Shown: positions 8,299 to 16,402 of the stretch, one piece after another
How positions within the stretch are numbered: the first letter of the stretch is position 1
Layout: every line of letters begins with the position of its first letter
DNA from: Clostridiales bacterium
GTDB lineage: Bacteria > Bacillota > Clostridia > Saccharofermentanales > Saccharofermentanaceae
Assembly: GCA_017510605.1 (NCBI GenBank)
Contig: JAFWMQ010000015.1
Coordinates: 248,001 to 312,000 of the forward strand
Direction of reading: 5' to 3'
Length of the DNA: 64,000 nt
The notes under the pieces: model-generated
Database searches by the model: none
What the model was told of the DNA's origin: nothing
What the model saw: the letters and a program-made list of their open reading frames with translations, nothing else
Made by a program: the position numbers and the translations under genes

Positions 8299-8982
8299 AT
8301 GGACTTAGTCAAAAAGTTGGTCGCTGAGTTTGTCGGTACATTCACTCTTGTTCTTGTAGGATGCGGCACCGCAATGATTACAGGCTGTGATCATTGGGGC
8401 GGTTATCTTACAACTGCTTTTGCATTTGGTCTCGTTATCGTAGGTATGGCATACTGCGTCGGAAATGTTTCCGGCTGTCACATCAATCCGGCTGTTTCAT
8501 TGGGCTGCCTTATCGCAGGCAGAATGGAAGTTAAGGATTTCTTATTCTATTGTCTTGCTCAGATACTCGGCGCTATTACAGGCGCAGGCTGTCTGAAGAT
8601 CATTTTCGCATTAGGTAACGTAGAAGATCTTACCGGCGGCGTCGGTTCAAACGGTCTTGCAGGAGTTAACGGAAATCCTGTAGCCGGACTCCTCGTTGAG
8701 ATTCTTCTTACATTTATCTTTGTTCTCGTTATTCTCGGTGTTACAGATCCTGCTTTCAAGCATGGTTCATTTGGTGGTGTCGTAATCGGCTTCTCGCTTG
8801 TAATGGTTCATGTTTTAGGCATCGGCCTTACAGGAACATCTGTTAACCCCGCACGTTCAATCGGACCTGCTCTTTTTGCCGGCGGTGATGCTCTCATCTC
8901 ATTGTGGGTATTTATCGTTGGACCTTTAGCCGGTGCTGCACTTGCTGCTTTGCTCTACAAGTTCATCGCCAAGAAAGATTAA
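8299..8982 (+). CDS. aqpZ: Aquaporin, AqpZ-like water channel
   Basis: This is an integral membrane channel of the MIP family with 227 residues and six predicted membrane helices. Both NPA boxes are present: HINPAVS (Asn63) and SVNPARS (Asn183). The selectivity-filter residues fit a water channel rather than a glycerol facilitator: Phe43, His171, Thr180 and Arg186, matching Phe43/His174/Thr183/Arg189 of E. coli AqpZ. It is a single-gene unit flanked by a short leader with a possible hairpin switch and a strong terminator at 9023. The start is supported by AAGGCAGG upstream. Codon use looks rich in frequently used GTT and CTT codons, which may suggest good expression. Confidence 0.94.
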   Translation: MDLVKKLVAEFVGTFTLVLVGCGTAMITGCDHWGGYLTTAFAFGLVIVGMAYCVGNVSGCHINPAVSLGCLIAGRMEVKDFLFYCLAQILGAITGAGCLKIIFALGNVEDLTGGVGSNGLAGVNGNPVAGLLVEILLTFIFVLVILGVTDPAFKHGSFGGVVIGFSLVMVHVLGIGLTGTSVNPARSIGPALFAGGDALISLWVFIVGPLAGAALAALLYKFIAKKD

Positions 8983-9022
8983 TTAGCACATTACTGATTC
9001 ATTATTACCCCGACCGGGTGAA

Positions 9023-9051
9023 GGGGCGTCTCATTCTGAGGCGCCTCTTTT
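9023..9051 (+). terminator. Rho-independent terminator after the aquaporin gene
   Basis: An 11-pair stem (with two G-U pairs) forms between 9023-9033 and 9037-9047 around a TTC loop and is followed by TTTT. A second small palindrome, TTTTCGA/TCGAAAA at 9062-9079, lies just behind it. Confidence 0.85.
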
Positions 9052-9120
9052 GATGAGAGTATTTTCGAATTATCGAAAACCTGAAATATAGGTAAGAAAT
9101 TCTGATAAATTAGTTCCTTA

Positions 9121-9240
9121 TGACCATAAAACGCCGTAATGACCCGCGGATCGACCCGCGGTGCGGCATGATTTGCTGGTTGTTTGACCATAAAACGCCG
9201 TTTTGACCCGCAGATCGACCCGCATTGCGGCATGATTTGC
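9121..9240. repeat. Two tandem 56-bp repeats, period 64
   Basis: Copies at 9121-9176 and 9185-9240 share TGACCATAAAACGCCG, GATCGACCCGC and GCGGCATGATTTGC blocks and differ at only about five positions. Each copy has an internal GACCCGC doublet. The repeats sit between the aquaporin terminator and the convergent glnA terminator. No open frame or known element is recognised; 9080-9120 is AT-rich with nothing assigned. Confidence 0.8.
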
Positions 9241-9261
9241 GGTGCATTCGTTGTATAAATA

Positions 9262-9300
9262 TAAAAAATGCCTCATTAACGATCATTGCTAATGAGGCAT
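9262..9300 (-). terminator. Terminator of glnA (reverse strand)
   Basis: A perfect 11-bp stem, ATGCCTCATTA (9268-9278) with TAATGAGGCAT (9290-9300), is followed on the reverse strand by a run of six T. It lies 20 bases behind the glnA stop. Confidence 0.88.
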
Positions 9301-9320
9301 ACAAAGTATAAAAAACAATC

Positions 9321-11231
9321 TCAGATCTGGTTATCGCAATACGTCTTATACTTGGTCTTGAGTTCGTTCATTGCGTTCTTCATGGCGCGCTGATACTCGG
9401 AAGTTTTCTCCCAGTCGCCGGACTTGACGGCACCTTTGATCCTGGTGAAAATCGATGTCTGAACGTCAGTGTCTTTTGCCAGGAGGAGCTTAAGATCTTC
9501 GATATCGTTCCATAATCTGTCATCGTAGCTTGCTGAACCGTCGTCGGTCCTTGTGATGCTCCTGATAAGTGAGAGGTTAGCCGGAATGATCTTTTCCATC
9601 AATTCCATCTCCCAGCGTACGAGCATTGCCTGGTAATAAGAAGAGAGGAGCTGTTCATCGAAAACACCGCCTCTGCAAAGGATCTCTTCAACTGATGAAT
9701 CCTTAAGTGTAGAAAGCGATTCATAAACTGTTGCGGCAGGTGTGCCGAAGAGTCTGTCTCTTTCGTTTGAATCCATGTCTTCGAAAATATCGTCTTCACA
9801 ACGGTAGAGCCTGTCTTTCTCGAGATAGTCAGAATCCTCACCATATGATTTGTTGAACTCGGCTTCAAGTGTCTTTGAATCCTTGCCTGAATCCAAGGCG
9901 TAGTTGATGCCGTCGAGCATTGCCTGATAGACCGAAGATAAGCAAAGATATGTGTTTGTATGCGGGTTGGGAGCACGGAGCTCGAATCTTGTCGCATACT
10001 TGTTGTCTTCGCTTCTTACGAGGCCAAGGAGGACTGATCTGTTTCGGGAAGGTGTGTGGACATCCATACCGATTGAAGCAACACAGTGGGTAGGAGCTTC
10101 AAAACCCGGAGTAAGACGCTCGAATGCATCTGTTGTAGCGGATACAAACGGGTTGATCACGTTGCTGTAGTGTTTCATTATGCCCATAAGAGAGCCCCAG
10201 CCGAATCTTGAGAGGAAATCAGCTTCTGTGTCCTCGGGTGCAAATAGATTGATCTTTTTCCCGTCCTTAAGATAAGCAACGGCATTTACATGCGTATGCT
10301 CACCGGAACCTGCAACGCCCGGAAGAGGCTTTGCATTGAAGCTGACATCAAGGCCGTGAAGTCTGAATATTTCTTTGATGATTATTCTTGCGATAAGTTC
10401 GTAGTCTGCTCCCTGAAGGGCATCAGAATACTTCCAGTCGACTTCGAGCTGTTCCATGATGAAGTGGAATTCACCGGATGAATTAAGAGAAGCCTTAACG
10501 CCGCCGACTTCCTTATGGCCCATCTCAGGATTGAAGCCGTAGTTCTCGAGGATCATGATGACCTGCTCTAAAGCTGTCCTTACGACACCCTTTGTACGCT
10601 TCCAGTAGGATTCCTTGAGTTCCTGCGAGATGGAAAGCTGTTCGGTGCTTATGATCTCGTCAGGAGAATTTACCCAGAATTCGAGTTCTGTTGCAGTGAT
10701 AAGTGTGATATGGTCCAATTCATCGGGTGTAAAACCGTAATCTGCGCACAATGAAGCGTCGTTAACAAAACGCTCTTTAACTGTATTCTCAAAATATTCT
10801 GCGCTCTTGCGGAGGATAGACCTTGAGCAGACCTCATCGTTGTTGTGTCTGAGGAATGAAGGGATCCTTAAAGTTCCGATGGGCTTACCGCTCTCATAAT
10901 CAATATGTTCGTAGTTATAGTCGACATACCAGATGACCTTGCTGTCAGGGATAAGGTCGACCTTACCGTCATTTAATGTGGCTATGCCGGGAAGGACAAC
11001 AGAAGATCCGTCTGTCTGGACGGCTTTTCCGTCCAAATAGTTCTCGATGTTGTCCATAAAATCAGAGATCGGGATTTTCTCATCGGTATCGTTGCCCATG
11101 AGGTCAACTGCAGCAAGAGAAACGAATCTGATCTCGGGATGGGCGCTTAATATGTTCCTGATATCCTGAGCTGAATGATTCATTGCAGGGATTACATAGA
11201 GCAGATCGGGTTTAACATGGAATTCAATCAT
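9321..11231 (-). CDS. glnA: Glutamine synthetase, long 636-residue form
   Basis: This enzyme makes glutamine from glutamate, ammonia and ATP. GS-fold motifs are present: ATELEFW (metal-binding Glu residues), a GEFHFIMEQLE block, GSGEHTHVNAV (the ammonia/ATP loop, normally GSGMHxH), TPSRNRSVLLGL and RFELRAPNPHTNTYLCL. At 636 residues it is well above type I (about 440-470) and below type III (over 700). The extra length is an N-terminal segment and about 190 residues after the catalytic barrel. I have seen such long forms annotated in Clostridia but cannot place the subtype from sequence alone. Whether the C-terminal region alters regulation is unknown. AGAAGG precedes the start. It is monocistronic on the reverse strand with a clear terminator. 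Confidence 0.9.
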   Translation of the reverse strand: MIEFHVKPDLLYVIPAMNHSAQDIRNILSAHPEIRFVSLAAVDLMGNDTDEKIPISDFMDNIENYLDGKAVQTDGSSVVLPGIATLNDGKVDLIPDSKVIWYVDYNYEHIDYESGKPIGTLRIPSFLRHNNDEVCSRSILRKSAEYFENTVKERFVNDASLCADYGFTPDELDHITLITATELEFWVNSPDEIISTEQLSISQELKESYWKRTKGVVRTALEQVIMILENYGFNPEMGHKEVGGVKASLNSSGEFHFIMEQLEVDWKYSDALQGADYELIARIIIKEIFRLHGLDVSFNAKPLPGVAGSGEHTHVNAVAYLKDGKKINLFAPEDTEADFLSRFGWGSLMGIMKHYSNVINPFVSATTDAFERLTPGFEAPTHCVASIGMDVHTPSRNRSVLLGLVRSEDNKYATRFELRAPNPHTNTYLCLSSVYQAMLDGINYALDSGKDSKTLEAEFNKSYGEDSDYLEKDRLYRCEDDIFEDMDSNERDRLFGTPAATVYESLSTLKDSSVEEILCRGGVFDEQLLSSYYQAMLVRWEMELMEKIIPANLSLIRSITRTDDGSASYDDRLWNDIEDLKLLLAKDTDVQTSIFTRIKGAVKSGDWEKTSEYQRAMKNAMNELKTKYKTYCDNQI

Positions 11232-11265
11232 TTGATTACGACCTTCTTAAAAATATAATAGGGAA

Positions 11266-11274
11266 ATTTTATCA
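11266..11274 (-). promoter_or_regulatory. Extended -10 element of glnA
   Basis: On the reverse strand the sequence TGATAAAAT occurs 35 bases before the glnA start, identical to the extended -10 of dapA. No good -35 lies at 16-18 bases. No GlnR-type operator was recognised. Confidence 0.4.
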
Positions 11275-11370
11275 CAAGTCTTTCTATATGAGTAATCAAA
11301 GCAAAATTATAATTTCCATATTCGGCATTTTTAGCGTAATATATCGATAGTGAACGGAAGGGGAGCATCG

Positions 11371-12207
11371 ATGTTTCTTTCTTTGGCGAAAAGCATTTTC
11401 GATATAGATAATGTAGGCAAACGTTGGGGAGTACGTATGCTCTATCTTATCACGGTGGTCCTGAATGCCGCGATCCACTTCAATCCCTGGGCAGATACCG
11501 ATTTCACGCCTTTACAGAGCTGGATCATGACCGTGTACAGCATGACGGAGTATGATCCCGACAAATATGATCTCCTGATGAATAATATTCCTCTCTCTAC
11601 GGGCAATCTCATTTATCTGTTCTCTTCGATAGCCGGCGTTATTATCCTTCTTGCAAGTGCATATATCTATGCCGGAATGTTTGTAAGGGAATTCAGGAAA
11701 GAGAAGATAAGTTCGATCCAAGATCCTGATCCGGAAGTCGTTAATTATGCCGTATCGCATATTCCTGATAAGCCCATTAAGATGTCTAAGCTGTTTGCAA
11801 GGGTATTGGTGCTTCTGCTGATCTCTGTCGTGGTTGCTTTGCCGCTTATTACCGTGACGATGTATTTTATGTTCCTGGCGCTGATAGGACTTCCGTTCAT
11901 ATTCACGATACCGGTTGCATATCTCTCGGGTGACAAGGGCTTATTCTCTTCATTCCCTTATGCTGTTAAGATTTCGCGAAAATACTATTTTATTAGTATG
12001 AGAAGTATCGCAATCGTCCTGTTTGCAGGCCTTATTGTCGATTTTCTGGTGCCTTTTATGGCTAATGTATCGCTTACGGCATTTTATATTCTCGATGCGG
12101 CGCTTACGGCCTGGATATGGCTGTCTTTTGCAAGACTTGCGGGCCTTGCTTATTGCACAATGAAGGATTTCCCGATAAAAGACGGGAAGAGGCCTTTCGC
12201 GATCTGA
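11371..12207 (+). CDS. Multi-pass membrane protein of unknown function
   Basis: I do not recognise the family. The 278 residues contain about six hydrophobic segments: near 20-36, 80-105, 140-165, 165-190, 215-240 and 240-265. A polar loop around 105-135 carries the sequence REFRKEKISS. There are no cysteine clusters or nucleotide-binding motifs. The overall look is that of a DUF-type polytopic protein rather than a transporter with known signatures. The ATG at 11371 is chosen over a GTG at 11350 because GGAAGGGGA lies eight bases before it. It is divergent from glnA and is followed by maeB after 132 bases. Confidence 0.7.
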   Translation: MFLSLAKSIFDIDNVGKRWGVRMLYLITVVLNAAIHFNPWADTDFTPLQSWIMTVYSMTEYDPDKYDLLMNNIPLSTGNLIYLFSSIAGVIILLASAYIYAGMFVREFRKEKISSIQDPDPEVVNYAVSHIPDKPIKMSKLFARVLVLLLISVVVALPLITVTMYFMFLALIGLPFIFTIPVAYLSGDKGLFSSFPYAVKISRKYYFISMRSIAIVLFAGLIVDFLVPFMANVSLTAFYILDAALTAWIWLSFARLAGLAYCTMKDFPIKDGKRPFAI

Positions 12208-12276
12208 CAGATGATCTTCTGTACAAAACAACAATAAATGGGTGGATTTGATTAAAAAATCTTATATCTGCGTGAT

Positions 12277-12304
12277 TTGTTTTTCCATATATTTATATTA
12301 TTAT
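12277..12304 (+). promoter_or_regulatory. Candidate malic enzyme promoter
   Basis: TTGTTT (12277-12282) and TATTAT (12299-12304) lie 16 bases apart in an AT-rich stretch about 35 bases before the gene start. It is a weak consensus match in an AT-rich region, so the call is tentative. Confidence 0.35.
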
Positions 12305-12339
12305 TAGTCCGTCAAGAATATTATTGGAGGTTCAGCTAT

Positions 12340-13512
12340 ATGGACGTTAATGAGAAAGCAATAAAGATGCATGAGGAATGGGCAGGTAAGATCGAAGTAA
12401 TCGCTACTGCTCCCGTAGGTTCAAAGGAAGAACTCGCGATCGCGTATACACCCGGTGTTGCCGCTCCCTGTCTTGAAATCCAGAAGGATGTTGACCTCTC
12501 TTACAAATATACAAGAAGACACAACCTTGTTGCCGTAGTTACTGACGGTACAGCTGTTCTGGGTCTTGGTGATATCGGACCTGAGGCAGGTATGCCTGTT
12601 ATGGAAGGCAAGTGCGCTCTGTTCAAGGCTTTCGGTGATGTTGATGCATTCCCCCTCTGCATCCGTTCCAAGGATGTTGATGAGATCGTTAATACAGTTG
12701 CTCTTCTCGCCGGTTCATTCGGCGGCGTAAACCTCGAGGATATCTCTGCTCCGAGATGCTTTGAGATCGAGAAGAAGCTCAAGGAAAGATGTGACATCCC
12801 GATCTTCCACGATGACCAGCATGGTACTGCAGTTATCACACTCGCTGGTCTTACAAATGCTCTTAAGATCGTTGGCAAGAAGATGGAAGATATCCATGTT
12901 GTAGTTAACGGTGCAGGCGCTGCAGCTACAGCTATCACAAAGCTCCTTATCTCCAGAGGACTTAAGAATGTTATCCTCTGCGACCGTAAAGGTGCCATCT
13001 ATGAGGGAAGAGAAGGACTTAATCCCGCTAAGGAAGAGATGGCTAAGATCACAAATCCCGATAAGAAGGCTGGTTCGCTTGCTGACGTTATCGTTGGTGC
13101 TGACGTATTCATCGGTGTTTCCGCTCCGGGCGTTCTCACAGCGGATATGGTTGCTACAATGGCAAAAGATCCTGTTGTTTTCGCTTGCGCTAACCCTGTA
13201 CCTGAGATCCTTCCTGAGGAGGCTAAGAAGGCTGGCGTTGCAGTTATGGCAACAGGAAGATCCGACTTCCCGAATCAGGTTAACAACGTACTCGCATTCC
13301 CGGGTATCTTCCGCGGCGCTCTTGATGTAAGAGCTTCCGACATCAACGATGAGATGAAGATCGCTGCAGCTAACGCTATCGCAGGCATCGTATCCGATGC
13401 TGAGCTCAACCCTGATTACATCCTTCCTGATGCATTTGACGCAAGAGTCGGCAAGGCTGTTGCTGCAGCTGTTGCTCAGGCAGCTCGTGACACAGGCGTA
13501 GCACGCATCTGA
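12340..13512 (+). CDS. NAD(P)-dependent malic enzyme (decarboxylating malate dehydrogenase)
   Basis: It converts malate to pyruvate and CO2 with reduction of NAD(P). The 390-residue short bacterial form shows YTPGVAAPC (about residues 33-41), VTDGTAVLGLGDIGP, the metal site FHDDQHGTAV (about 151-160), the Rossmann turn NGAGAAATA and ATGRSDFPNQVNN. Cofactor preference cannot be read safely. The start at 12340 follows a TTGGAGG site; an upstream in-frame ATG at 12277 lacks one and would add a membrane-like leader. Codon use is biased to common codons, as expected for an abundant central enzyme. A strong terminator follows at 13533. Confidence 0.95.
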   Translation: MDVNEKAIKMHEEWAGKIEVIATAPVGSKEELAIAYTPGVAAPCLEIQKDVDLSYKYTRRHNLVAVVTDGTAVLGLGDIGPEAGMPVMEGKCALFKAFGDVDAFPLCIRSKDVDEIVNTVALLAGSFGGVNLEDISAPRCFEIEKKLKERCDIPIFHDDQHGTAVITLAGLTNALKIVGKKMEDIHVVVNGAGAAATAITKLLISRGLKNVILCDRKGAIYEGREGLNPAKEEMAKITNPDKKAGSLADVIVGADVFIGVSAPGVLTADMVATMAKDPVVFACANPVPEILPEEAKKAGVAVMATGRSDFPNQVNNVLAFPGIFRGALDVRASDINDEMKIAAANAIAGIVSDAELNPDYILPDAFDARVGKAVAAAVAQAARDTGVARI

Positions 13513-13532
13513 ATAAGCAAAATTTAGCACTT

Positions 13533-13562
13533 ATCTCCCGCAAAAGTGTTGCGGGAGATTTT
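13533..13562 (+). terminator. Rho-independent terminator after malic enzyme
   Basis: A perfect 11-bp stem, ATCTCCCGCAA (13533-13543) with TTGCGGGAGAT (13549-13559), surrounds a 5-base loop and ends in TTT. It separates maeB-type expression from the Lrp regulator 23 bases on. Confidence 0.85.
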
Positions 13563-13584
13563 GCAATTTTATAAAGGAGTTCAC

Positions 13585-14073
13585 ATGATTGACGATTTAG
13601 AGCTTTTAAGACTGATTGAGAACAACGCAAGGCTTTCTTCCGAAGAGATTGCCGTTATGCTTGGTACGACCGCCGATGATGTGGATGCCGAGATAAAAAG
13701 ACTTAAGGATGAGAACATCATCCTGGGTTACAACACGATAATCAACTGGGAAAAACAGGCACCTGATAACTGCATCGGAATGATCGAAGTAAGGATTACG
13801 CCTGTTAAGAACAAGGGTTATGACCATATCGCCCAGATCCTCAGCAAGTATGAGAAGGTCACAGCCTGCTATCTTATGTCCGGCGGTTTTGATCTTATGA
13901 TCATCTACGAGGACAGGAGCCTTAGGGATATCGCAACTTTCGTAACCGAGAAGATCGCTACGATGGAAGGCGTTCTCTCGACCACGACACACTTCATCCT
14001 TAAGAAATACAAGGCGAATGGTATAATCTACGATAATCCGAATACTGACGACAGGCAGGCTATTATCTTATGA
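13585..14073 (+). CDS. Lrp/AsnC family transcription regulator, AlaR-like
   Basis: This is a 162-residue Lrp/AsnC protein. An N-terminal winged helix-turn-helix (about residues 5-45, with ARLSSEEIAVMLG) precedes a RAM effector-binding domain (about 65-145). The start is fixed by AAAGGAG eight bases before the ATG; an in-frame ATG at 13546 lies inside the preceding terminator. It overlaps the aminotransferase start by four bases (ATGA). A regulator of this type directly coupled to a class I aminotransferase is the arrangement of Bacillus alaR-alaT (yugG-yugH). Control of the aminotransferase by an amino acid, perhaps alanine, is therefore a reasonable inference. Confidence 0.88.
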   Translation: MIDDLELLRLIENNARLSSEEIAVMLGTTADDVDAEIKRLKDENIILGYNTIINWEKQAPDNCIGMIEVRITPVKNKGYDHIAQILSKYEKVTACYLMSGGFDLMIIYEDRSLRDIATFVTEKIATMEGVLSTTTHFILKKYKANGIIYDNPNTDDRQAIIL

Positions 14074-15254
14074 GTTTCGATTATGATTCCAAGATCTCCA
14101 AAGCAGTACAGCAGGTACCGCCGTCTGCTATAAGAAAGTTCTTTGATCTTGCTAACGAGATGCAGGGTCATGTTATTTCCCTGTCTATCGGTGAGCCGGA
14201 TTTTGTTACGCCCTGGTCTATCAGAGAGTCAGCTATCAATTCGATCATTGACGGATACACGCATTATTCGCCTAATTCGGGCTATGTTGATTCCCGTAAT
14301 GCTATCTCCGATTATCTCAAGAGAAGATATGGGGTTTCTTATGATCCAAAAACAGAGGTCCTGATCACGGTCGGCGGAAGTGAAGGTCTTGATCTTGCAG
14401 CACGCGCCCTGATCAATCCGGGTGATGAGGTAATTATCGTAGAGCCCTGTTTCGTAGCATATAAGGCAACCGTTGAGTTTGCACATGGTGTTCCGGTCGT
14501 CGTCGAGACTAAGCCTGAGAACAATTACAAACTCATGCCTGAAGAGCTCGAAAGCGCGATCACGGATAAGACAAAGTACATAATCGTCGGATTCCCGAAC
14601 AATCCCACCGGAGCCATAATGACACTTGAGGATTGGGCTAAGATCAAGGATGTTCTGATGAGACATCCTGACATTATCGTGCTTTCCGACGAACTTTACT
14701 GTGAGCTCAATTATCTTGACGGCAAGCCGTCTTCGCTCACTCAGTTTGCAGAATTAAGGGAAAGAGTGATCATGGTCAACGGATTCTCAAAATCCTATGC
14801 AATGACCGGTTTCAGAGTAGGGTATCTTGTTGGTCCCCGCGAACTGATCGCTCCGATGTTCAAGATCCATCAGTACTGCATCATGTGTGCTCCGTCAACA
14901 TCCCAGCTCGCTATTATCGAAGCTGCTATGAATGCTGATGATGAGGTTTCCAAGATGCGTGACGAATATAATCACAGAAGAAGAGTCATCATTCAGGGCT
15001 TAAAGGATGCAGGACTTGACTGCTTTACGCCTTACGGAGCTTTCTATGCTTTCCCGTGCATTAAGAGTACAGGCATGACATCCGAGGAATTCTGTGAGAA
15101 GCTCCTGCTCGAAAAGCATGTTGCCATTGTTCCCGGTAATGCTTTCGGTAAATGCGGAGAAGGCTTTGTCCGTATCAGTTATGCTGCTTCTTTGGAAGAC
15201 ATCAAGGAAGCTATGAAGCTTGTAAAAGAATTTGTAGAAGAACATAAGGGGTAA
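14070..15254 (+). CDS. Class I/II pyridoxal-phosphate aminotransferase, AlaT-like
   Basis: This is a fold-type I aminotransferase of 394 residues. The PLP lysine is Lys241 in GFSKSYAMTGFRVGY. NNPTGA, the SDELYCEL aspartate/tyrosine region and the C-terminal FVRISYA arginine motif are all in place. The substrate cannot be read from motifs; the coupled Lrp gene suggests alanine transaminase as in Bacillus, but aspartate or aromatic specificity is possible. Translation is coupled to the regulator by a 4-base overlap. prfB follows after three bases, so the three genes are probably cotranscribed. Confidence 0.88.
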   Translation: MSFDYDSKISKAVQQVPPSAIRKFFDLANEMQGHVISLSIGEPDFVTPWSIRESAINSIIDGYTHYSPNSGYVDSRNAISDYLKRRYGVSYDPKTEVLITVGGSEGLDLAARALINPGDEVIIVEPCFVAYKATVEFAHGVPVVVETKPENNYKLMPEELESAITDKTKYIIVGFPNNPTGAIMTLEDWAKIKDVLMRHPDIIVLSDELYCELNYLDGKPSSLTQFAELRERVIMVNGFSKSYAMTGFRVGYLVGPRELIAPMFKIHQYCIMCAPSTSQLAIIEAAMNADDEVSKMRDEYNHRRRVIIQGLKDAGLDCFTPYGAFYAFPCIKSTGMTSEEFCEKLLLEKHVAIVPGNAFGKCGEGFVRISYAASLEDIKEAMKLVKEFVEEHKG

Positions 15255-15257
15255 TCC

Positions 15258-16373
15258 ATGCTTGAATTTGACAACATAAGATTAGAGCTTGAATCGTTTG
15301 AGACACCGATTGCAGAACTTAAGGATGCTCTTCACATCGATCGCGTATCTGACCAGATAAGTGAACATGAGAACCGCATGCAGGAGCCTGATTTCTGGAA
15401 TAACGTTGAAAAGGCTACAGAGATCCAGCAGACATTGGGACGTCTCAAAAAGAGAGTAGAGAGCTATAATTCTTTGGTTTCCGAGAGAGAAGACCTTCTT
15501 GCACTCTGTGAGCTTGCAAATGAAGAAGAGGATATGGATTCCCTCGAAGAACTTAGGGCATCAACTGCTAAGTTCAAGGAAGACTTCGAGAAGATGCGTT
15601 TGGAGACGCTGCTTACTGGTCCTTACGATGCAAATAACGCAACGATCACTCTTCATGCCGGAGCAGGCGGAACCGAAGCCATGGACTGGTGTTCCATGCT
15701 CTACAGAATGTATACCAGATGGGCCGAAAGCCATGAGTTTGCAGTTGAAGAACTTGATTTTGTTGAAGGTGATACTGCAGGCATACAGTCTGTATCATTC
15801 ATGATAAAGGGCGAAAATGCATACGGTTTCTTAAGATCTGAACTTGGCGTACACCGTCTTGTAAGGATCTCGCCTTTTGATGCTGCAGGAAGAAGACATA
15901 CCTCTTTTGCTTCATGCGAAGTAATCCCTGAGCTTGACCAGAAGACAGAAGACGATATCAAGATCGATATGACTGATGTCCGTGTCGATACATACCGTTC
16001 GACCGGTAAGGGCGGTCAGCACATCAATAAGACTGATACCGCTGTCCGTATGACACATAATCCTACGGGAATCGTTGTTTCCTGCCAGGCAGAGAGATCG
16101 CAGATACAGAACAGGGAAACGTGTTTGAGAATGCTCAAGGCCAAGCTTTTCGCGCTCGCCAGGGCATCTGAGATGGAGAAGATAGAAGATCTCAAGGGCA
16201 ATCAGATGGAGATTGCATGGGGTTCTCAGATCAGGTCTTACGTTTTCTGTCCTTATACTCTTGTTAAAGATAACAGGACCGGTTATGAGGAAGTCGATGT
16301 TGATTCTGTTATGGATGGTAATCTTGACGGATTTATCAATGCTTATCTGTCAGGAATGAAGAACGAGAAGTAA
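15258..16373 (+). CDS. prfB: Peptide chain release factor 2, no programmed frameshift
   Basis: RF2 releases peptides at UGA and UAA codons. The anticodon-like tripeptide SPF is at 205-207 and the peptidyl-hydrolysis motif GGQ at 252-254. The 371 residues match the family. In E. coli and most bacteria prfB needs a +1 frameshift at an in-frame UGA near codon 25. Here the frame is open from the ATG, and the N-terminal region (LELESFETPIAELK) aligns with the usual RF2 start without an interruption. The autoregulatory shift is therefore absent. An AAGGGG site lies in the alaT end, three bases upstream of the gene boundary. Confidence 0.96.
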   Translation: MLEFDNIRLELESFETPIAELKDALHIDRVSDQISEHENRMQEPDFWNNVEKATEIQQTLGRLKKRVESYNSLVSEREDLLALCELANEEEDMDSLEELRASTAKFKEDFEKMRLETLLTGPYDANNATITLHAGAGGTEAMDWCSMLYRMYTRWAESHEFAVEELDFVEGDTAGIQSVSFMIKGENAYGFLRSELGVHRLVRISPFDAAGRRHTSFASCEVIPELDQKTEDDIKIDMTDVRVDTYRSTGKGGQHINKTDTAVRMTHNPTGIVVSCQAERSQIQNRETCLRMLKAKLFALARASEMEKIEDLKGNQMEIAWGSQIRSYVFCPYTLVKDNRTGYEEVDVDSVMDGNLDGFINAYLSGMKNEK

Positions 16374-16402
16374 TTTTTCCTGCGGATTTATAAGGTTATC
16401 GG

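Noticed and set aside
12277..12339. An N-terminal membrane leader on malic enzyme
   Set aside because: The upstream ATG lacks a ribosome site and lies on the probable promoter; the ATG at 12340 has TTGGAGG at proper distance.
12715..13530. A 271-codon open frame on the reverse strand opposite malic enzyme
   Set aside because: It is a shadow of the biased codon use of malic enzyme; the protein is serine/cysteine-rich without motifs and has no ribosome site.
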